A DNA stretch of 64,000 bases from Parvibaculum lavamentivorans DS-1 (GTDB taxonomy: Bacteria; Pseudomonadota; Alphaproteobacteria; Parvibaculales; Parvibaculaceae), in the NCBI RefSeq assembly GCF_000017565.1, contig NC_009719.1, positions 2,773,001-2,837,000 on the forward strand, written 5' to 3'. Each line of letters opens with the position of its first letter. The stretch's first letter is position 1. Positions 11,030-21,562 of this stretch are shown piece by piece. The position numbers were made by a program, and so were the translations under genes. The notes beneath the pieces are model-generated. The model worked only from the letters and a program-made list of their open reading frames with translations, was not told where the DNA came from and searched no databases.

Positions 11030-11057
11030 ATAAACAAACAAAGGCGGCGTCGCCGCC
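11030..11057 (-). terminator. Second (distal) terminator of icd
   Basis: On the minus strand a GGCGGC/GCCGCC stem (11043-11057) is followed by TTTGTTTGTTTA. It lies behind the proximal icd terminator, making a tandem pair. Confidence 0.6.
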
Positions 11058-11090
11058 GCTCCGCGCAACCTTCTTTTCCTGAAGGCCGCA

Positions 11091-11128
11091 AACGAAAAGA
11101 AAACCCCGAAGGCGCGTGCCTTGCGGGG
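11091..11128 (-). terminator. Proximal terminator of icd
   Basis: Read on the minus strand, a CCCCG-AAGGC / GCCTT-CGGGG hairpin (11104-11128, one bulged base) is followed by TTTTCTTTTCGTTT. It is about 60 bases after the icd stop. Confidence 0.8.
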
Positions 11129-11188
11129 CTGTTCGTGCTGAGCGGTGATCCTGCCGTTCTTTCGCTGGCTGGTCTGTTCGTCTGCAGA

Positions 11189-12412
11189 TTACGCCTGTTT
11201 CGCGAGCGCCTTGTCGAGATTGGCGGCGACCTTGTCGAGGAAGCCTTCCGTCGACAGCCATGACTGTTCGGAGCCGACGAGCAGCGCCAGGTCCTTCGTC
11301 ATGTGGCCGCTTTCCACTGTCGAAACGCAGACCTTTTCGAGCGTCTGGGCGAACTTCGCCAATTCGTCATTGCCGTCCAGCTTGGCGCGATGCGTGAGCC
11401 CGCGCGTCCAGGCGAAGATCGAGGCGATCGAGTTGGTCGAGGTTTCCTCGCCGCGCTGATGGGCGCGGAAGTGGCGCGTCACCGTGCCATGCGCGGCTTC
11501 TGCTTCCATGATCTTGCCGTCCGGCGTCAGCAGCACGGATGTCATCAGGCCGAGCGAGCCGAAGCCCTGCGCCACCGAGTCCGACTGCACGTCGCCATCG
11601 TAGTTCTTGCACGCCCAGACATAGCCGCCGGACCACTTCATCGCCGAGGCCACCATGTCGTCGATCAGGCGGTGCTCATAGGTGATCTTCGCGGCCTCGA
11701 AATCGGCCTTGAATTCCTTCTCGTAGATTTCCTGGAAAAGGTTCTTGAAGCGGCCGTCATAGGTTTTCAGGATCGTGTTCTTGGTCGAGAGGTAGACCGG
11801 ATACTTCCTGGCGAGGCCGAACTTCATGCAGGCGCGGGCGAAGTCGCGGATGCTGTCGTCGAGATTGTACATCCCCATGGCGACGCCGGCGGAGGGGAAA
11901 TCGAAAATCTCTTCCTCGATCGTGTCCTTGCCGTCCTCGGACACCCACTTCATGGTGAGCTTGCCCTTGCCGGGGATCAGAATGTCGGTGGCGCGGTACT
12001 GGTCGCCGAAGGCATGACGGCCGATCACGATCGGCTCCGTCCAGCCGGGCACGAGGCGCGGAATGTTGCGGCAGATGATGGGCTCGCGGAAGACGGTGCC
12101 GCCGAGAATGTTGCGGATGGTGCCGTTGGGCGACTTCCACATCTTCTTCAGCTTGAATTCCTCGACGCGCGCCTCATCCGGCGTGATGGTCGCGCATTTG
12201 ACGCCGACGCCGTATTTCTTGATCGCTTCCGCGCTCTCCACCGTCACCTTGTCGTCGGTGGCGTCGCGGTGCTCCATGCCGAGGTCGTAATAGTCGATGT
12301 CGAGATCCAGATAGGGGAAGATCAGCTTGTCCTTGATCATCTGCCAGATGATCCGGGTCATCTCATCGCCATCGAGATCGACCACGGGGTTTGCGACTTT
12401 GATCTTCGGCAT
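11189..12412 (-). CDS. icd: NADP-dependent isocitrate dehydrogenase
   Basis: This 407-aa TCA-cycle enzyme oxidatively decarboxylates isocitrate to 2-oxoglutarate with NADP. The length and sequence ([23 protein letters not shown] at the start, [17 protein letters not shown], and the C-terminal [12 protein letters not shown] block) are those of the homodimeric class shared with eukaryotes rather than the E. coli class. The ATG at 12412 was chosen because it has an AAGGA site upstream and matches the family N-terminus; the frame is open for 36 more codons. Two terminators follow. Confidence 0.97.
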   Translation of the reverse strand: MPKIKVANPVVDLDGDEMTRIIWQMIKDKLIFPYLDLDIDYYDLGMEHRDATDDKVTVESAEAIKKYGVGVKCATITPDEARVEEFKLKKMWKSPNGTIRNILGGTVFREPIICRNIPRLVPGWTEPIVIGRHAFGDQYRATDILIPGKGKLTMKWVSEDGKDTIEEEIFDFPSAGVAMGMYNLDDSIRDFARACMKFGLARKYPVYLSTKNTILKTYDGRFKNLFQEIYEKEFKADFEAAKITYEHRLIDDMVASAMKWSGGYVWACKNYDGDVQSDSVAQGFGSLGLMTSVLLTPDGKIMEAEAAHGTVTRHFRAHQRGEETSTNSIASIFAWTRGLTHRAKLDGNDELAKFAQTLEKVCVSTVESGHMTKDLALLVGSEQSWLSTEGFLDKVAANLDKALAKQA

Positions 12413-12579
12413 GGGGGATCCTTCGAACTTGTAACGGGCGGGATGCGCGGGCAGGCGCGCGGGGCCGGTAAAGGGCCCTCTTCCTATAACATTGCGGGCC
12501 GATTGATTAAAGGCGGGCAATCGCTTATTGAGCGCGGGCCGAGTTCCCCTAGGGAACAGAGAGAATATGGCGGAGCGGC

Positions 12580-13368
12580 ATGGCCGGCACGGATCAAACC
12601 AGGAAAGACGAGGCGCTCCGGGAAGCAGGGCCTGCGGTGATTCTCGTGGCGCCGCAGCTCGGCGAGAATATCGGTACGGCCGCGCGCGCCATGCTGAATT
12701 TCGGGCTCACCGACCTGCGCCTCGTGCGGCCGCGCGATGGCTGGCCGAACGAGCGTGCCCGCGCGGCGGCTTCGGGCGCGGACGAGGTGATAGACGGGGC
12801 GCGGCTTTTCGCCACCACGGCAGAGGCCATCGCGGATCTCGATTATGTCATTGCGACGACAGCCCGCTCCCGTGACATGGTGAAGCCGATCCTGACGCCG
12901 GAGACGGCGGCTACTCAGATGCGCGTGGCCTTCGGCGCGGGCGGGCGTGCCGGGCTCCTCTTCGGGCCGGAGCGCACGGGGCTCGAGAATGACGACATTG
13001 TCCTTGCCGATGCGCTGATGATGGTGCCTGTCAATCCCGCCTTCGCCTCGCTCAATCTCGCGCAATGCGTATTGCTGATGTCCTATGAGTGGCACAAGGC
13101 GGGTGACGCTACGGAAGCCGCGCGGATCGAATATCCGCAGACGCGGCCCGCCACCAAGGAGGAGCTTGTCGGCTTCTTCCATCACCTCGAGGGCGAGCTT
13201 GACCGCTTCGGTTTCCTGAAGCCGCCGGAGAAGCGGCCCTCGATGATCCGGAACCTGCGCAACATGTTCCAGCGCGCGGTCCTCACCGAGCAAGAGGTCC
13301 GCACCTTGCGCGGTGTCGTCGCGGCGCTGACGCGGCGCTATCCGAAAGGCGAGGGGCCGCCGGACTGA
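12580..13368 (+). CDS. trmJ: tRNA (cytidine/uridine-2'-O-)-methyltransferase TrmJ-like
   Basis: This is a 262-aa SPOUT-class RNA methyltransferase. It begins with [24 protein letters not shown], the TrmH/TrmJ N-terminal motif, and later has [16 protein letters not shown] and [20 protein letters not shown], the knotted SAM-binding motifs. TrmJ 2'-O-methylates position 32 in tRNA anticodon loops. The length and the C-terminal helical extension fit TrmJ better than other TrmH-family members. It is transcribed away from icd. Confidence 0.85.
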   Translation: MAGTDQTRKDEALREAGPAVILVAPQLGENIGTAARAMLNFGLTDLRLVRPRDGWPNERARAAASGADEVIDGARLFATTAEAIADLDYVIATTARSRDMVKPILTPETAATQMRVAFGAGGRAGLLFGPERTGLENDDIVLADALMMVPVNPAFASLNLAQCVLLMSYEWHKAGDATEAARIEYPQTRPATKEELVGFFHHLEGELDRFGFLKPPEKRPSMIRNLRNMFQRAVLTEQEVRTLRGVVAALTRRYPKGEGPPD

Positions 13369-13409
13369 TATGCTGGCGGATGAGGGATTCGCCAAAGGGG
13401 GAGAAACAC

Positions 13410-14857
13410 ATGGAGCGCTATTCGGGTACGCTCGCGTCGCTGGGCGCGCGGCCGCTGCCGCAATGGTATGACGACGCCAAGTTCGGCATCTTCATTCACT
13501 GGGGCCTCTTTTCAATTCCCGCCTTCGCGCCCCGCCTCGGCAGCATCTCGGATGCCTTCAAGAAGGATTACGATCGCGCCGTCGCGATGACGCCTTACAC
13601 CGAGTGGTATGCGACCGCGATCAAGGTGCCCGGACGCCCTCGGCTGAGTTTCACGCCGAGCATTATGGCAACCGGCCCTATGGCGATTTCCGGGAAGCCT
13701 TCGCCGCGGGCCTGAAAAGCTGGGATCCGGACAGCTGGGCCGAAGCCTTCGCCCGCTCCGGCGCGAAATATTTCGTGCTGGTAACGAAGCATCATGACGG
13801 GTTCTGCCTCTGGCCGAGCGGCGTCGCGAACCGTCACGAACAAGGCTGGACGACGGAGCGCGACATTGTCGGCGAACTCGCGCGTGCCGTCCGCGCGCAG
13901 GGCTTGCGCTTCGGCGTCTATTATTCCGGCGGCATCGACTGGACCTTCAATCGCGAACCGCTGCGCACGCTGGTGGATTTCCTCGGGTCGATGCCGGCGG
14001 GCGATTATCCGGCCTATGCGCTGGCGCAGACGCGAGAACTGATCGAGCGGTATGAGCCGAGCGTGTTGTGGAACGACATATCCTGGCCGACGGGGCTCGA
14101 TGAATTGCTGACGCTCTTTGCGGATTACTACAATGCCGTGCCGGAAGGCGTGGTGAATGACCGCTGGCCGCATGCACGCTTCGCCTCGCGCCTGTTGCGG
14201 CAAAAGCCGGTACGCCGCCTCGTCGATTATTTCGCCAAACGCTACATCGCGAAGAATCCGCAAGCGGTCGAGGGCATCATTCCGCAGCCCATTCCGCACA
14301 GCGATTTCCGGACGCCCGAATACACGCGCTTCTCCACCATCCAGAAGAAGAAGTGGGAAGCGACGCGCGGCATGAGCTATTCCTTCGGCTTCAACCGCGA
14401 CGACAAGGACGAAGACTATGAGGCGGCGGACACGCTGCTCGGCGATTTCATCGACGGTGTTTCGAAGGGCGGCAATCTCCTGCTGAATATCGGGCCGCGC
14501 GGTGCGGATGCCGGCATTCCGGAGGCGCAGCTCTCGCGGCTCAGCGCCTTTGGCGACTGGCTCGGCGCCAATGGATCGGCGGTCTATGGCAGCAAGCCAT
14601 GGGGCAAGGCCGGCGAGACCTCGGACACGGAGACGGCGGACGGCCTCCCCGTCCGCTTCACGCAGCGGGACGGCATGGTCAATATTCTTATCCTCGGGCG
14701 ACCGGCAGGTGAGAGCCTGCGCCTGCGCAATGTGGCGCTGACGGGCGAGGGCAAGCTCCTCGCCGACGGCAGCCCCGTCGGCCAGGACCTCCTCCTCACC
14801 TTCCGCCGCCCGCTCGATGGCGGTTTTGGCCCTGTGGTCAGGGTGGCGGCTGTTTGA
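13410..14857 (+). pseudogene. GH29 alpha-L-fucosidase, interrupted by a frameshift
   Basis: Two overlapping reading frames together make one glycoside hydrolase family 29 alpha-L-fucosidase. The first part (from ATG 13410, good GGGGGAG site) has [19 protein letters not shown] and runs in frame to KVPG near 13634. The rest continues one frame over as [12 protein letters not shown], then KYFVLVTKHHDGFCLWPS, the nucleophile motif LWNDISWP and the GGNLLLNIGPRGADAG motif, to 14857. One base appears to be missing between 13632 and 13640; restoring it would give a continuous protein of about 480 aa. It may be a recent pseudogene or a sequencing error. Catalytic residues are otherwise intact. Confidence 0.85.
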
Positions 14858-15028
14858 CAGCAGGCACGGGCCGGGCTAAAACCCGCCTCGAAACGGGCTC
14901 CCGGATTTGGGGGCCTGTTTTATTTAACTACGCACCCGCGGGGAAGGCGACGCTTGTAGCCATCCCCTGTCGGCCCAAAAAGGGCAGAGGAGGGCGCGTT
15001 TCCGTCATTCTTGACCAAGGAAACCGCG

Positions 15029-15649
15029 ATGACAAAGCGCCAGGAGTCCAAGTACAAAATCGACCGCCGGATGGGCGAAAACATCTGGGGTCGTCCGAAG
15101 AGCCCGGTTAACCGCCGCGAATACGGCCCCGGCCAGCATGGCCAGCGCCGCAAGGGCAAGCTCTCGGATTACGGCGTGCAGCTGCGCGCCAAGCAGAAGC
15201 TCAAGGGCTTCTACGGCAACATTTCCGAAAAGCAGTTCCGCGGCATCTACAAGGAGGCGAACCGTCTCCGTGGCGATACCAGCGAAATCCTGATCGGCCT
15301 GCTGGAGCGCCGCCTCGATGCGGTCGTCTACCGCGCCAAATTCGTGATGACGCCTTTCGCCGCGCGCCAGTTCGTCGGCCATGGCCACATTCTGGTCAAC
15401 GGCAAGCGCGTCAACGTGCCGAGCTACCGCGTTCGTGAAGGCGATGTGATCGAGGTGCGCGAGAAGTCGAAGCAGCTCGCGATCGTTCTCGAAGCCTCGC
15501 AGTCGGCCGAGCGCGACACGCCGGACTACATCGAAGTCGATCACGACAAGATGGTTGCGAAGTTCGTCCGTATTCCGGCCTTCAGCGACGTTCCCTACGC
15601 CGCTCACATGGAACCGAACCTCGTTATCGAATTCTATTCGCGCAGCTAG
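15029..15649 (+). CDS. rpsD: 30S ribosomal protein S4
   Basis: S4 (206 aa) is a primary 16S rRNA-binding protein of the small subunit. The sequence starts [22 protein letters not shown], has [17 protein letters not shown], and contains the S4 RNA-binding domain ([32 protein letters not shown]). The start at 15029 is preceded by AAGGAAA and matches the alphaproteobacterial N-terminus; an in-frame start at 15011 is less likely. As in many alphaproteobacteria it stands alone, outside the alpha operon. A strong terminator follows. Confidence 0.98.
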   Translation: MTKRQESKYKIDRRMGENIWGRPKSPVNRREYGPGQHGQRRKGKLSDYGVQLRAKQKLKGFYGNISEKQFRGIYKEANRLRGDTSEILIGLLERRLDAVVYRAKFVMTPFAARQFVGHGHILVNGKRVNVPSYRVREGDVIEVREKSKQLAIVLEASQSAERDTPDYIEVDHDKMVAKFVRIPAFSDVPYAAHMEPNLVIEFYSRS

Positions 15650-15670
15650 TCTGCCGCGTCACGGCAAAAG

Positions 15671-15699
15671 AAAAGGCCGCGCACTGCGCGGCCTTTTTT
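15671..15699. terminator. Bidirectional terminator between rpsD and grxD
   Basis: An AAAA run, GGCCGCGC, a 3-base ACT loop, GCGCGGCC and six T residues form a perfect 8-bp stem. The flanking A and T runs let it work on both strands, for rpsD (plus) and for the purC-to-grxD operon (minus). Confidence 0.93.
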
Positions 15700-15721
15700 G
15701 TTGCCCGATGGCGGGGAGTTC

Positions 15722-16060
15722 TTACGCGGCTTCCGTCTGGACGCCCTTCTGCGCAAGGTAGTCGCGCAGTTCGCCCTGTTCGAACATTTCGCGGACGATG
15801 TCGCAGCCGCCGACAAATTCGCCCTTCACATAGAGCTGCGGAATGGTCGGCCATTCCGAGAATTCCTTGATGCCCTGGCGGATGTCGTCATCCTCCAGCA
15901 CGTTGATGCCCTTGAAGGGAACGCCAAGATAGGTCAGCACCTGCACGACGGCGTTGGAGAAGCCGCATTGCGGAAAGACCGGCGTGCCCTTCATGAACAG
16001 CACCACGTCCTGGCTCGCCACTTCGCCTTTGATGCGGTCGAAGACCGGATTTTCGCTCAT
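15722..16060 (-). CDS. grxD: Monothiol glutaredoxin GrxD
   Basis: This 112-aa monothiol glutaredoxin has the class-II active site CGFS (C32-S35) in [19 protein letters not shown]. Such proteins bind a [2Fe-2S] cluster with glutathione and work with BolA proteins in iron-sulfur delivery and iron signalling. It lies directly downstream of a bolA-family gene and at the end of the pur operon. Confidence 0.95.
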   Translation of the reverse strand: MSENPVFDRIKGEVASQDVVLFMKGTPVFPQCGFSNAVVQVLTYLGVPFKGINVLEDDDIRQGIKEFSEWPTIPQLYVKGEFVGGCDIVREMFEQGELRDYLAQKGVQTEAA

Positions 16061-16099
16061 GTCGTTTCGTCCTTTCGCGGCTCGATGCCGGCGCTTGTG

Positions 16100-16336
16100 T
16101 CAGTCCTGCGGCGCGCTGGTTTGCAGCGCCAATGCGTGAAGCTCGTTGCCCATGCCGCCCTTCAGCGCGCTGTAGACCATCTGGTGCTGCTGCACGCGGG
16201 TCTTGCCCTTGAAGGCGGCGGAGACGACGTTCGCGGCGTAATGGTCGCCGTCGCCTGCCAGATCGCGAATGTCGATGATCGCATCGGGAAGGGCCTCCTT
16301 GATGAGACGTTCGATTTCCGAGGCGGTCATGGCCAT
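16100..16336 (-). CDS. BolA family protein
   Basis: This 78-aa protein is a small BolA/IbaG-type partner of monothiol glutaredoxins. It has the typical layout: an N-terminal helix (MTASEIERLIKEALPDA), the DLAGDGDHYAANVVSAAFKGK strand-helix region, and a KTRVQQHQMVYSAL segment. The start is ATG 16336 or the next-but-one codon. It is sandwiched between purL and grxD on the same strand, so co-expression with its glutaredoxin partner is likely. Confidence 0.9.
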   Translation of the reverse strand: MAMTASEIERLIKEALPDAIIDIRDLAGDGDHYAANVVSAAFKGKTRVQQHQMVYSALKGGMGNELHALALQTSAPQD

Positions 16337-16367
16337 GTCGTGCGGGTCTCCCGTTTGGCGTTGGCGT

Positions 16368-18587
16368 TCACAATTCGGCGCCTGCCGCCATATAGGCGGG
16401 CAGCCAGCCCTCATGGGCGGCTTTGATACCCGCCAATGATATGGGAACGCCCCCGTTGAGTGTCAATTCGTTACCGCCGGTCGTGCCGAGGCGGGTGGCG
16501 GGAATTCCTGCCTTTTCCGCCCGTGCGATGAAGGCTTTCGCCTCATTTTCCGGCATGGTTACCAGGTAGCGTGCCTGATCCTCGCCGAAAGCCCAGGCGT
16601 GGAGGGGAAGGGCGGTCTCCGGTTTGACGCTTGCGCCGATGCCGCCCGCCATCGCCATTTCGGCGAGCGCCACCAGAATTCCGCCATCCGAAATGTCGTG
16701 AACGGCGGTGGTTCTTCCGGCGCGGATTTCGGCGCGCACGAAGTCGCCATTGCGGCGTTCGACGGCAAGGTCGACAGGCGGCGGCGCGCTGCGGTCGTCG
16801 GTCTTTCCGGCGATGTCGCGCAGATAGATGCTCTGGCCGAGATGGCCCTTCGTCTCGCCGATCAGCACAATGGCTTCGCCTTCCGCCTTGAAGGCGATGG
16901 TGACGCGCTCTTCGAAATTGTCGAGCAGGCCGACCGCGCCGATGGCGGGCGTCGGCAGGATGCCCTTGCCGTTGGTCTCGTTGTAGAGCGACACATTGCC
17001 GGAGACGACAGGGAAGTCGAGCGCGCGGCAGGCATCGCCGATGCCTTCGATGCAGCCGACGAACTGGCCCATGATGTCCGGCTTCTCGGGATTGCCGAAA
17101 TTCAGATTGTCGGTAATGGCAAGCGGCTCGGCGCCGACAGCCGTCAGGTTGCGCCAGCATTCGGCGACTGCCTGCTTGCCGCCTTCGCGCGGATCGGCGG
17201 CGCAATAGCGCGGCGTCACGTCGAGCGTGAAGGCGAGGCCCTTTGGCCCGCGCTCCACGCGGATCACAGCGGCGTCGCCGCCCGGTCCGATTGCCGTGTT
17301 GCCCTGAATGAGGTGGTCATATTGCTCCCAGACCCAGCGGCGCGAGCACATGTCCGGCAGGCCAAGCATCCGCACAAGTATCTCGCCGATATTGTTCGGC
17401 GCGGGCACGCTGGAAGGGTCGAGAGGCTCCGGCTTCACAGGCGCTATCCATGGCCGGTCATATTCCGGCGCCTGATCGCCGAGGTCCTTGATCGGCAGAT
17501 CGGCCATGACCTGTCCGTGCCGCTTGATGCGGAAGCGCAGGTCGTCCGTCGTCTTGCCGATGATCGCGAAGTCGAGGCCCCATTTGACGAAGATCGCCTC
17601 GGCCTCTTTTTCCTTCGCCGGATCGAGCACCATGAGCATGCGCTCCTGGCTTTCCGACAGCATCATTTCATAGGCCGTCATGCCGTCTTCGCGACACGGC
17701 ACCTTGTCGAGGTCGAGTTCGACGCCGAGGTCGCCCTTGGCGCCCATCTCGACGGCGGAGCAGGTGAGGCCCGCCGCGCCCATGTCCTGAATGGCGATGA
17801 CGGCGCCCGATGCCATCAGTTCAAGGCAGGCTTCGAGCAGCAGCTTTTCGGAAAAGGGATCGCCGATCTGCACGGTCGGGCGCTTCTCTTCCGAGTTCTC
17901 ACCGAATTCGGCGGAGGCCATGGTCGCGCCGTGAATGCCGTCGCGTCCGGTCTTGGAGCCGAGATAGACGATCGGGAGGCCGACGCCCTTCGCTTCCGAA
18001 TAGAAAATCTTGTCGGCATCGGCGAGGCCCGCCGCGAAGGCGTTCACAAGGCAGTTGCCATTATAGCTCGGATCGAAATTCACCTCGCCGCCGATGGTCG
18101 GCACGCCGAAGCTGTTGCCGTAGCCGCCGATGCCCGCGACGACGCCCGACACGATGTGCCGCGTGCGCGGATGATCCGGCGCGCCGAAGCGCAGCGCGTT
18201 CAGCGCCGCGACGGGGCGCGCGCCCATCGTGAAGACGTCGCGCAGAATGCCGCCGACGCCCGTTGCCGCGCCTTCATGCGGTTCGATGTAGGAGGGGTGG
18301 TTGTGGCTTTCCATCTTGAAGATGATCGCCTGTCCGTCGCCGATATCGACGACGCCCGCATTTTCGCCGGGCCCGCAGATGACGCGCGGCCCCGTGGTCG
18401 GCAGCGTGCGCAGCCACTTCTTCGAGGATTTATACGAGCAGTGCTCGTTCCACATGGCGGAGAAGATGCCGAGTTCGGTCAGCGTCGGTTCGCGCCCGAT
18501 CAGGTCGAGAATGCGCTGGTACTCGTCGGGCTTCAGGCCGTGCTCGGCGATCAGCTCCGGGGTGATCCTGACATCGTTCGGTATCAC
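16368..18587 (-). CDS. purL: Phosphoribosylformylglycinamidine synthase subunit PurL
   Basis: PurL (739 aa) is the synthetase subunit that makes FGAM from FGAR, ATP and glutamine in purine biosynthesis. It is the small form that needs separate PurS and PurQ, both encoded just upstream. Recognisable segments include [28 protein letters not shown] near the start, [22 protein letters not shown], and GIRDVF-like and [14 protein letters not shown] motifs. The first codon overlaps the purQ stop by four bases, which implies translational coupling. Confidence 0.98.
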   Translation of the reverse strand: MIPNDVRITPELIAEHGLKPDEYQRILDLIGREPTLTELGIFSAMWNEHCSYKSSKKWLRTLPTTGPRVICGPGENAGVVDIGDGQAIIFKMESHNHPSYIEPHEGAATGVGGILRDVFTMGARPVAALNALRFGAPDHPRTRHIVSGVVAGIGGYGNSFGVPTIGGEVNFDPSYNGNCLVNAFAAGLADADKIFYSEAKGVGLPIVYLGSKTGRDGIHGATMASAEFGENSEEKRPTVQIGDPFSEKLLLEACLELMASGAVIAIQDMGAAGLTCSAVEMGAKGDLGVELDLDKVPCREDGMTAYEMMLSESQERMLMVLDPAKEKEAEAIFVKWGLDFAIIGKTTDDLRFRIKRHGQVMADLPIKDLGDQAPEYDRPWIAPVKPEPLDPSSVPAPNNIGEILVRMLGLPDMCSRRWVWEQYDHLIQGNTAIGPGGDAAVIRVERGPKGLAFTLDVTPRYCAADPREGGKQAVAECWRNLTAVGAEPLAITDNLNFGNPEKPDIMGQFVGCIEGIGDACRALDFPVVSGNVSLYNETNGKGILPTPAIGAVGLLDNFEERVTIAFKAEGEAIVLIGETKGHLGQSIYLRDIAGKTDDRSAPPPVDLAVERRNGDFVRAEIRAGRTTAVHDISDGGILVALAEMAMAGGIGASVKPETALPLHAWAFGEDQARYLVTMPENEAKAFIARAEKAGIPATRLGTTGGNELTLNGGVPISLAGIKAAHEGWLPAYMAAGAEL

Positions 18588-19252
18588 GCCACAGCCTCCA
18601 GCACGCTTTCAAAGAGAGCGCGTCCGTCGGTCGCGCCGTTCAACGGTTCGATCATGTTTTCAGGGTGGGGCATCAGGCCGAACACATTGCCGCGCTCGTT
18701 GAGAATGCCGGCAATGTCGTTCAGCGAACCGTTCGGGTTGGTGCCGCGCGCATAGCGCAGGCCGACGCGGCCTTCGCCTTCGAGGCGCTTCAGCGTCTCG
18801 CTATCCGCAAAGTAGTTGCCGTCGCCATGCGCGACCGGGCAGCGCCACACCTGACCGGCTTCGTATTTGCGCGTGAAGTCCGTATCGGCATTCGCAACTT
18901 CTAGATCGACATGCTTGCAGACGAATTTGAGAGCGGCATTGCGCATCAGCACGCCGGGCAGAAGTCCCGCTTCGCAGAGAATCTGGAAGCCGTTGCAGAC
19001 GCCGAGTATGCGTACGCCCCTGTCCGCTGCCTTCGCCACGGCGGGCATGATGTTGCCGCGTGCGGCAATGGCGCCGGTGCGCAGATAGTCGCCATAGGAA
19101 AAGCCGCCGCACAGGACCACGAGGTCCGTCTCGGGAAGTTCCCGGTCCGCATGCCAGACGGCGGTCGGTTTGCTGCCGGTGATGGTTTCAAGCGCGTACA
19201 TCATGTCGCGCTCGCGGTTCGAGCCGGGGAAGACGACGACGGAAGATTTCAT
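18584..19252 (-). CDS. purQ: Phosphoribosylformylglycinamidine synthase subunit PurQ
   Basis: PurQ (222 aa) is the class I glutamine amidotransferase subunit that supplies ammonia to PurL. The nucleophile elbow GVCNGFQIL and the C-terminal GLMPHPEN (catalytic His and Glu) are present, as is [15 protein letters not shown]. The start at 19252 ([12 protein letters not shown]) matches the family and lies two bases after purS ends; the frame is open for 22 further codons upstream. Confidence 0.97.
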   Translation of the reverse strand: MKSSVVVFPGSNRERDMMYALETITGSKPTAVWHADRELPETDLVVLCGGFSYGDYLRTGAIAARGNIMPAVAKAADRGVRILGVCNGFQILCEAGLLPGVLMRNAALKFVCKHVDLEVANADTDFTRKYEAGQVWRCPVAHGDGNYFADSETLKRLEGEGRVGLRYARGTNPNGSLNDIAGILNERGNVFGLMPHPENMIEPLNGATDGRALFESVLEAVA

Positions 19253-19254
19253 GC

Positions 19255-19500
19255 TCACTTCTCGTCCAGCTCGATCGCGTAGTTTTCGATGACGGTATTG
19301 GCGAGAAGCTTCTTGCACATCTCGTCAATGGCGGCTTCGGCCTTCTTGCGGTCGGTCTCGGCCAGTTCGACCTCGATGTATTTTCCCTGCCGCACGCTTT
19401 CGACGCCGGAGAAACCGAGCGAGCCGAGCGCCCCCTCGATCGCCTTACCCTGCGGGTCGAGAACACCGTTCTTGAGCGTGACCTTGATACGCGCTTTCAT
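19255..19500 (-). CDS. purS: Phosphoribosylformylglycinamidine synthase subunit PurS
   Basis: PurS (81 aa) is the small bridging subunit that couples PurQ to PurL. The sequence [25 protein letters not shown] and the [17 protein letters not shown] strand are family hallmarks. It is transcribed between purC and purQ with gaps of only a few bases. Confidence 0.96.
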   Translation of the reverse strand: MKARIKVTLKNGVLDPQGKAIEGALGSLGFSGVESVRQGKYIEVELAETDRKKAEAAIDEMCKKLLANTVIENYAIELDEK

Positions 19501-19511
19501 ACTTCCTCGTG

Positions 19512-20273
19512 TCACTTGACCAGTTTCGGGCCGCTACGCTTGGGTTCATTCTCGAACAGGATGCCGAGCCGCCTTGCGACTTCCGAATAGGCTTCGATCA
19601 GCCCGCCCATGTCGCGGCGGAAGCGGTCCTTGTCCATCTTGTCGTTGGTTCGGGTATCCCACAGCCGGCAGCAGTCCGGGCTGATCTCGTCCGCGAGAAC
19701 GACGCGCACCATCTCGCCTTCGTAGAGGCGGCCGAACTCGACCTTGAAGTCGACGAGGCGGATGCCGATGCCGAGAAAGAGGCCGGTCAGGAAGTCGTTG
19801 ATGCGCAAGGCGAGCGCCATCATGTCGTCGATTTCCTGCGGCGTTGCCCAGCCGAAGGCTGTGATGTGTTCTTCCGACACCATCGGGTCGTGCAGCTCGT
19901 CGTTCTTGTAATAGAACTCGATGATGGAGCGCGGCAGCACCGTGCCTTCGTCGATGCCGAGGCGCTTGGAGAGCGAGCCCGCCGCCACGTTCCGCACCAC
20001 CACCTCGCAAGGGATGATCTCGACTTCGCGGATGAGCTGTTCGCGCATGTTGAGCGCGCGGATGAAATGCGTCGGCACGCCGATCTCGTTCAGCCGCGTG
20101 AAGATGAATTCGGAGATGCGGTTGTTGAGAACGCCCTTGCCCTCGATGGTGGCGCGTTTCTGCGCGTCGAAGGCAGTCGCATCGTCCTTGAAATGCTGAA
20201 TGAGCGTGCCGGGTTCCGGGCCTTCGTAAAGTACCTTTGCCTTGCCTTCATAAACGCGTCTGCGCCGGCTCAT
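19512..20273 (-). CDS. purC: SAICAR synthase PurC
   Basis: PurC (253 aa) ligates aspartate to CAIR in purine biosynthesis. Motifs include [15 protein letters not shown] at the start, [30 protein letters not shown], and [34 protein letters not shown]. The start at 20273 was chosen because the family begins at this Tyr-Glu-Gly-Lys motif. It is the first gene of the minus-strand operon purC-purS-purQ-purL-bolA-grxD, so the promoter should lie in the 347-base gap upstream. Confidence 0.97.
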   Translation of the reverse strand: MSRRRRVYEGKAKVLYEGPEPGTLIQHFKDDATAFDAQKRATIEGKGVLNNRISEFIFTRLNEIGVPTHFIRALNMREQLIREVEIIPCEVVVRNVAAGSLSKRLGIDEGTVLPRSIIEFYYKNDELHDPMVSEEHITAFGWATPQEIDDMMALALRINDFLTGLFLGIGIRLVDFKVEFGRLYEGEMVRVVLADEISPDCCRLWDTRTNDKMDKDRFRRDMGGLIEAYSEVARRLGILFENEPKRSGPKLVK

Positions 20274-20620
20274 GTCATGATTCCAATCGGTTAGCCCGGA
20301 GGTGGGTGCGCGAGGTCCGCCCGCGCGAATTTTGGGGCCGCTCCAAAGCGGTAGGAGAGCCGGAAGAGGCAGCGGAATCGGCCCTCCGGCGTGCGCAAAG
20401 TACCCCAAGGCCAGAAGCGATACAACGAGCCTTTGGTGCGGCGCAACCCTTGCGAAAAACGGCTGGAAATCAGGGCTTTAGCTAATTCGTCGCAGGCCGC
20501 CGCGCCGCCTCCGATCACGGTTGATTTGGGGAGGCCGGGCGGCTATGCCTAGGGCAGAATTCAGGCTTGCCGCCATTTTCCGGTAGCAGGCTTTGCATCA
20601 TGTAACGGAGAGACCCGCTT
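20274..20620. other. Intergenic region between divergent purC and DUF1476 gene
   Basis: This 347-base gap between divergent genes must hold both promoters. I see no convincing gene, repeat-family copy or perfect operator. A short CCGCT/AGCGG hairpin lies near 20340. Small ORFs here lack ribosome-binding sites and family features. Confidence 0.5.
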
Positions 20621-20938
20621 ATGACCACCTTCGACAAGCGCGAGGAAGGCTTCGAGAAGAAGTTCGCACATGACGAGGAGCTGCGCTTCAAGGCCACGGC
20701 CCGCCGCAACAAGCTGCTCGGCCTGTGGGCGGCGGAGCTGCTCGGGCTGTCGGGCGATGCGGCCGCGGCTTATGCGCTCGAGGTGGTTTCGGCGGATTTC
20801 GAGGAAGCGGGCGAGGAAGATGTCTTCCGCAAGGTGCGCCGCGATTTCGACGCGAAGGGTGTGGCCCAGTCCGATGCCGACATCCGCGCCGCCATGGCCC
20901 GCCTGCTCGACGAAGCCGTCCGCCAGATTCAGGCCTGA
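20621..20938 (+). CDS. DUF1476 protein, F1Fo-ATPase inhibitor zeta subunit
   Basis: This 105-aa, mostly helical, charged protein matches the DUF1476 family. Members from Paracoccus and relatives are the zeta subunit that blocks ATP hydrolysis by the alphaproteobacterial F1Fo-ATPase. The N-terminus MTTFDKREEGFEKKFAHDEEL is the inhibitory region of the family, followed by RFKATARRNKLLGLWAAELLGLSG. The ATP synthase operon is not nearby. Family assignment is by recognition; the function is from known relatives. Confidence 0.88.
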   Translation: MTTFDKREEGFEKKFAHDEELRFKATARRNKLLGLWAAELLGLSGDAAAAYALEVVSADFEEAGEEDVFRKVRRDFDAKGVAQSDADIRAAMARLLDEAVRQIQA

Positions 20939-20947
20939 CGCACGGAA

Positions 20948-21454
20948 TTATTGGAAGATCGAGACGCAGCCAAGCAGCAGTATCTCGTCTTTCGACGCGC
21001 CTTCCATCGGCAGGTGGACGATTTCGAGTTCCAGGAAATCCCGTTTGACGCCGCAGAGGCGGCCCCGGGTGATGTGCGGCTCCTGCTGCGTCGTGACCTT
21101 TCGGTAGACGCCGGCATTATGGTCCACATGGTCCGGGTGGTAGAACTCTGAGATTGTCATGCCTGTCGGATCGAAGTCGAGCCAACGGGTCAGCGTTGTG
21201 CCGACGAGGCGCAGGCGCCAGTCCCGGGCCGAGGCGTCGGTCGGCTCCAGCACGAAAACATTGGGAAGCAAAGGGGCTGCCTCGCGGCAGGGGAGTTCGG
21301 CGCGGCTGAGCAGGCGGCCGTCCTTGCGATGCCGCTCCCAGAAGTCGATCAGCGCCAGCGAAAGAGGGTGGGATGCGGCCGGGATCGGCGCCACATTCGT
21401 CTCGATCCGTATCGCCGGATTTTCGTGATTTCTGGGTCGCGCATCGGCATACAT
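20948..21454 (-). CDS. PAS-domain (PAS_5 type) protein
   Basis: This is a 168-aa cytoplasmic protein with a single PAS-like domain of the kind common in alphaproteobacteria: a helix ending in FWERHRKDGRLLSRAEL, FVLEPTDASARDWRLRLVGTTLTRWLDFDPTG, then EFYHPDHVDHNAGVYRKV and a final strand DEILLLGCVSIF. There is no output domain, so it may sense a ligand or act through a partner. It converges with the zeta-subunit gene, separated by only 9 bases. Confidence 0.7.
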   Translation of the reverse strand: MYADARPRNHENPAIRIETNVAPIPAASHPLSLALIDFWERHRKDGRLLSRAELPCREAAPLLPNVFVLEPTDASARDWRLRLVGTTLTRWLDFDPTGMTISEFYHPDHVDHNAGVYRKVTTQQEPHITRGRLCGVKRDFLELEIVHLPMEGASKDEILLLGCVSIFQ

Positions 21455-21562
21455 CGCCGCTATCCCGGTTTTTATCGGGACCGCCTGCCGGCCCCTGCTT
21501 CGATGTGACCAGCAAAGCGATAAAATCCGCTTAAAACACGCCTTGTTGGGTCCAGATCGGCA

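Noticed and set aside
10841-11263. A 140-codon plus-strand open frame between alaS and icd
   Set aside because: It overlaps the icd end and tandem terminators and has no family features; the structured-RNA reading fits better.
11303-12640. A 445-codon plus-strand open frame
   Set aside because: It lies opposite icd in a complementary codon frame and shows no start signal or motif; icd is unambiguous.
16599-18755. A 718-codon plus-strand open frame
   Set aside because: It is the antisense shadow of purL.
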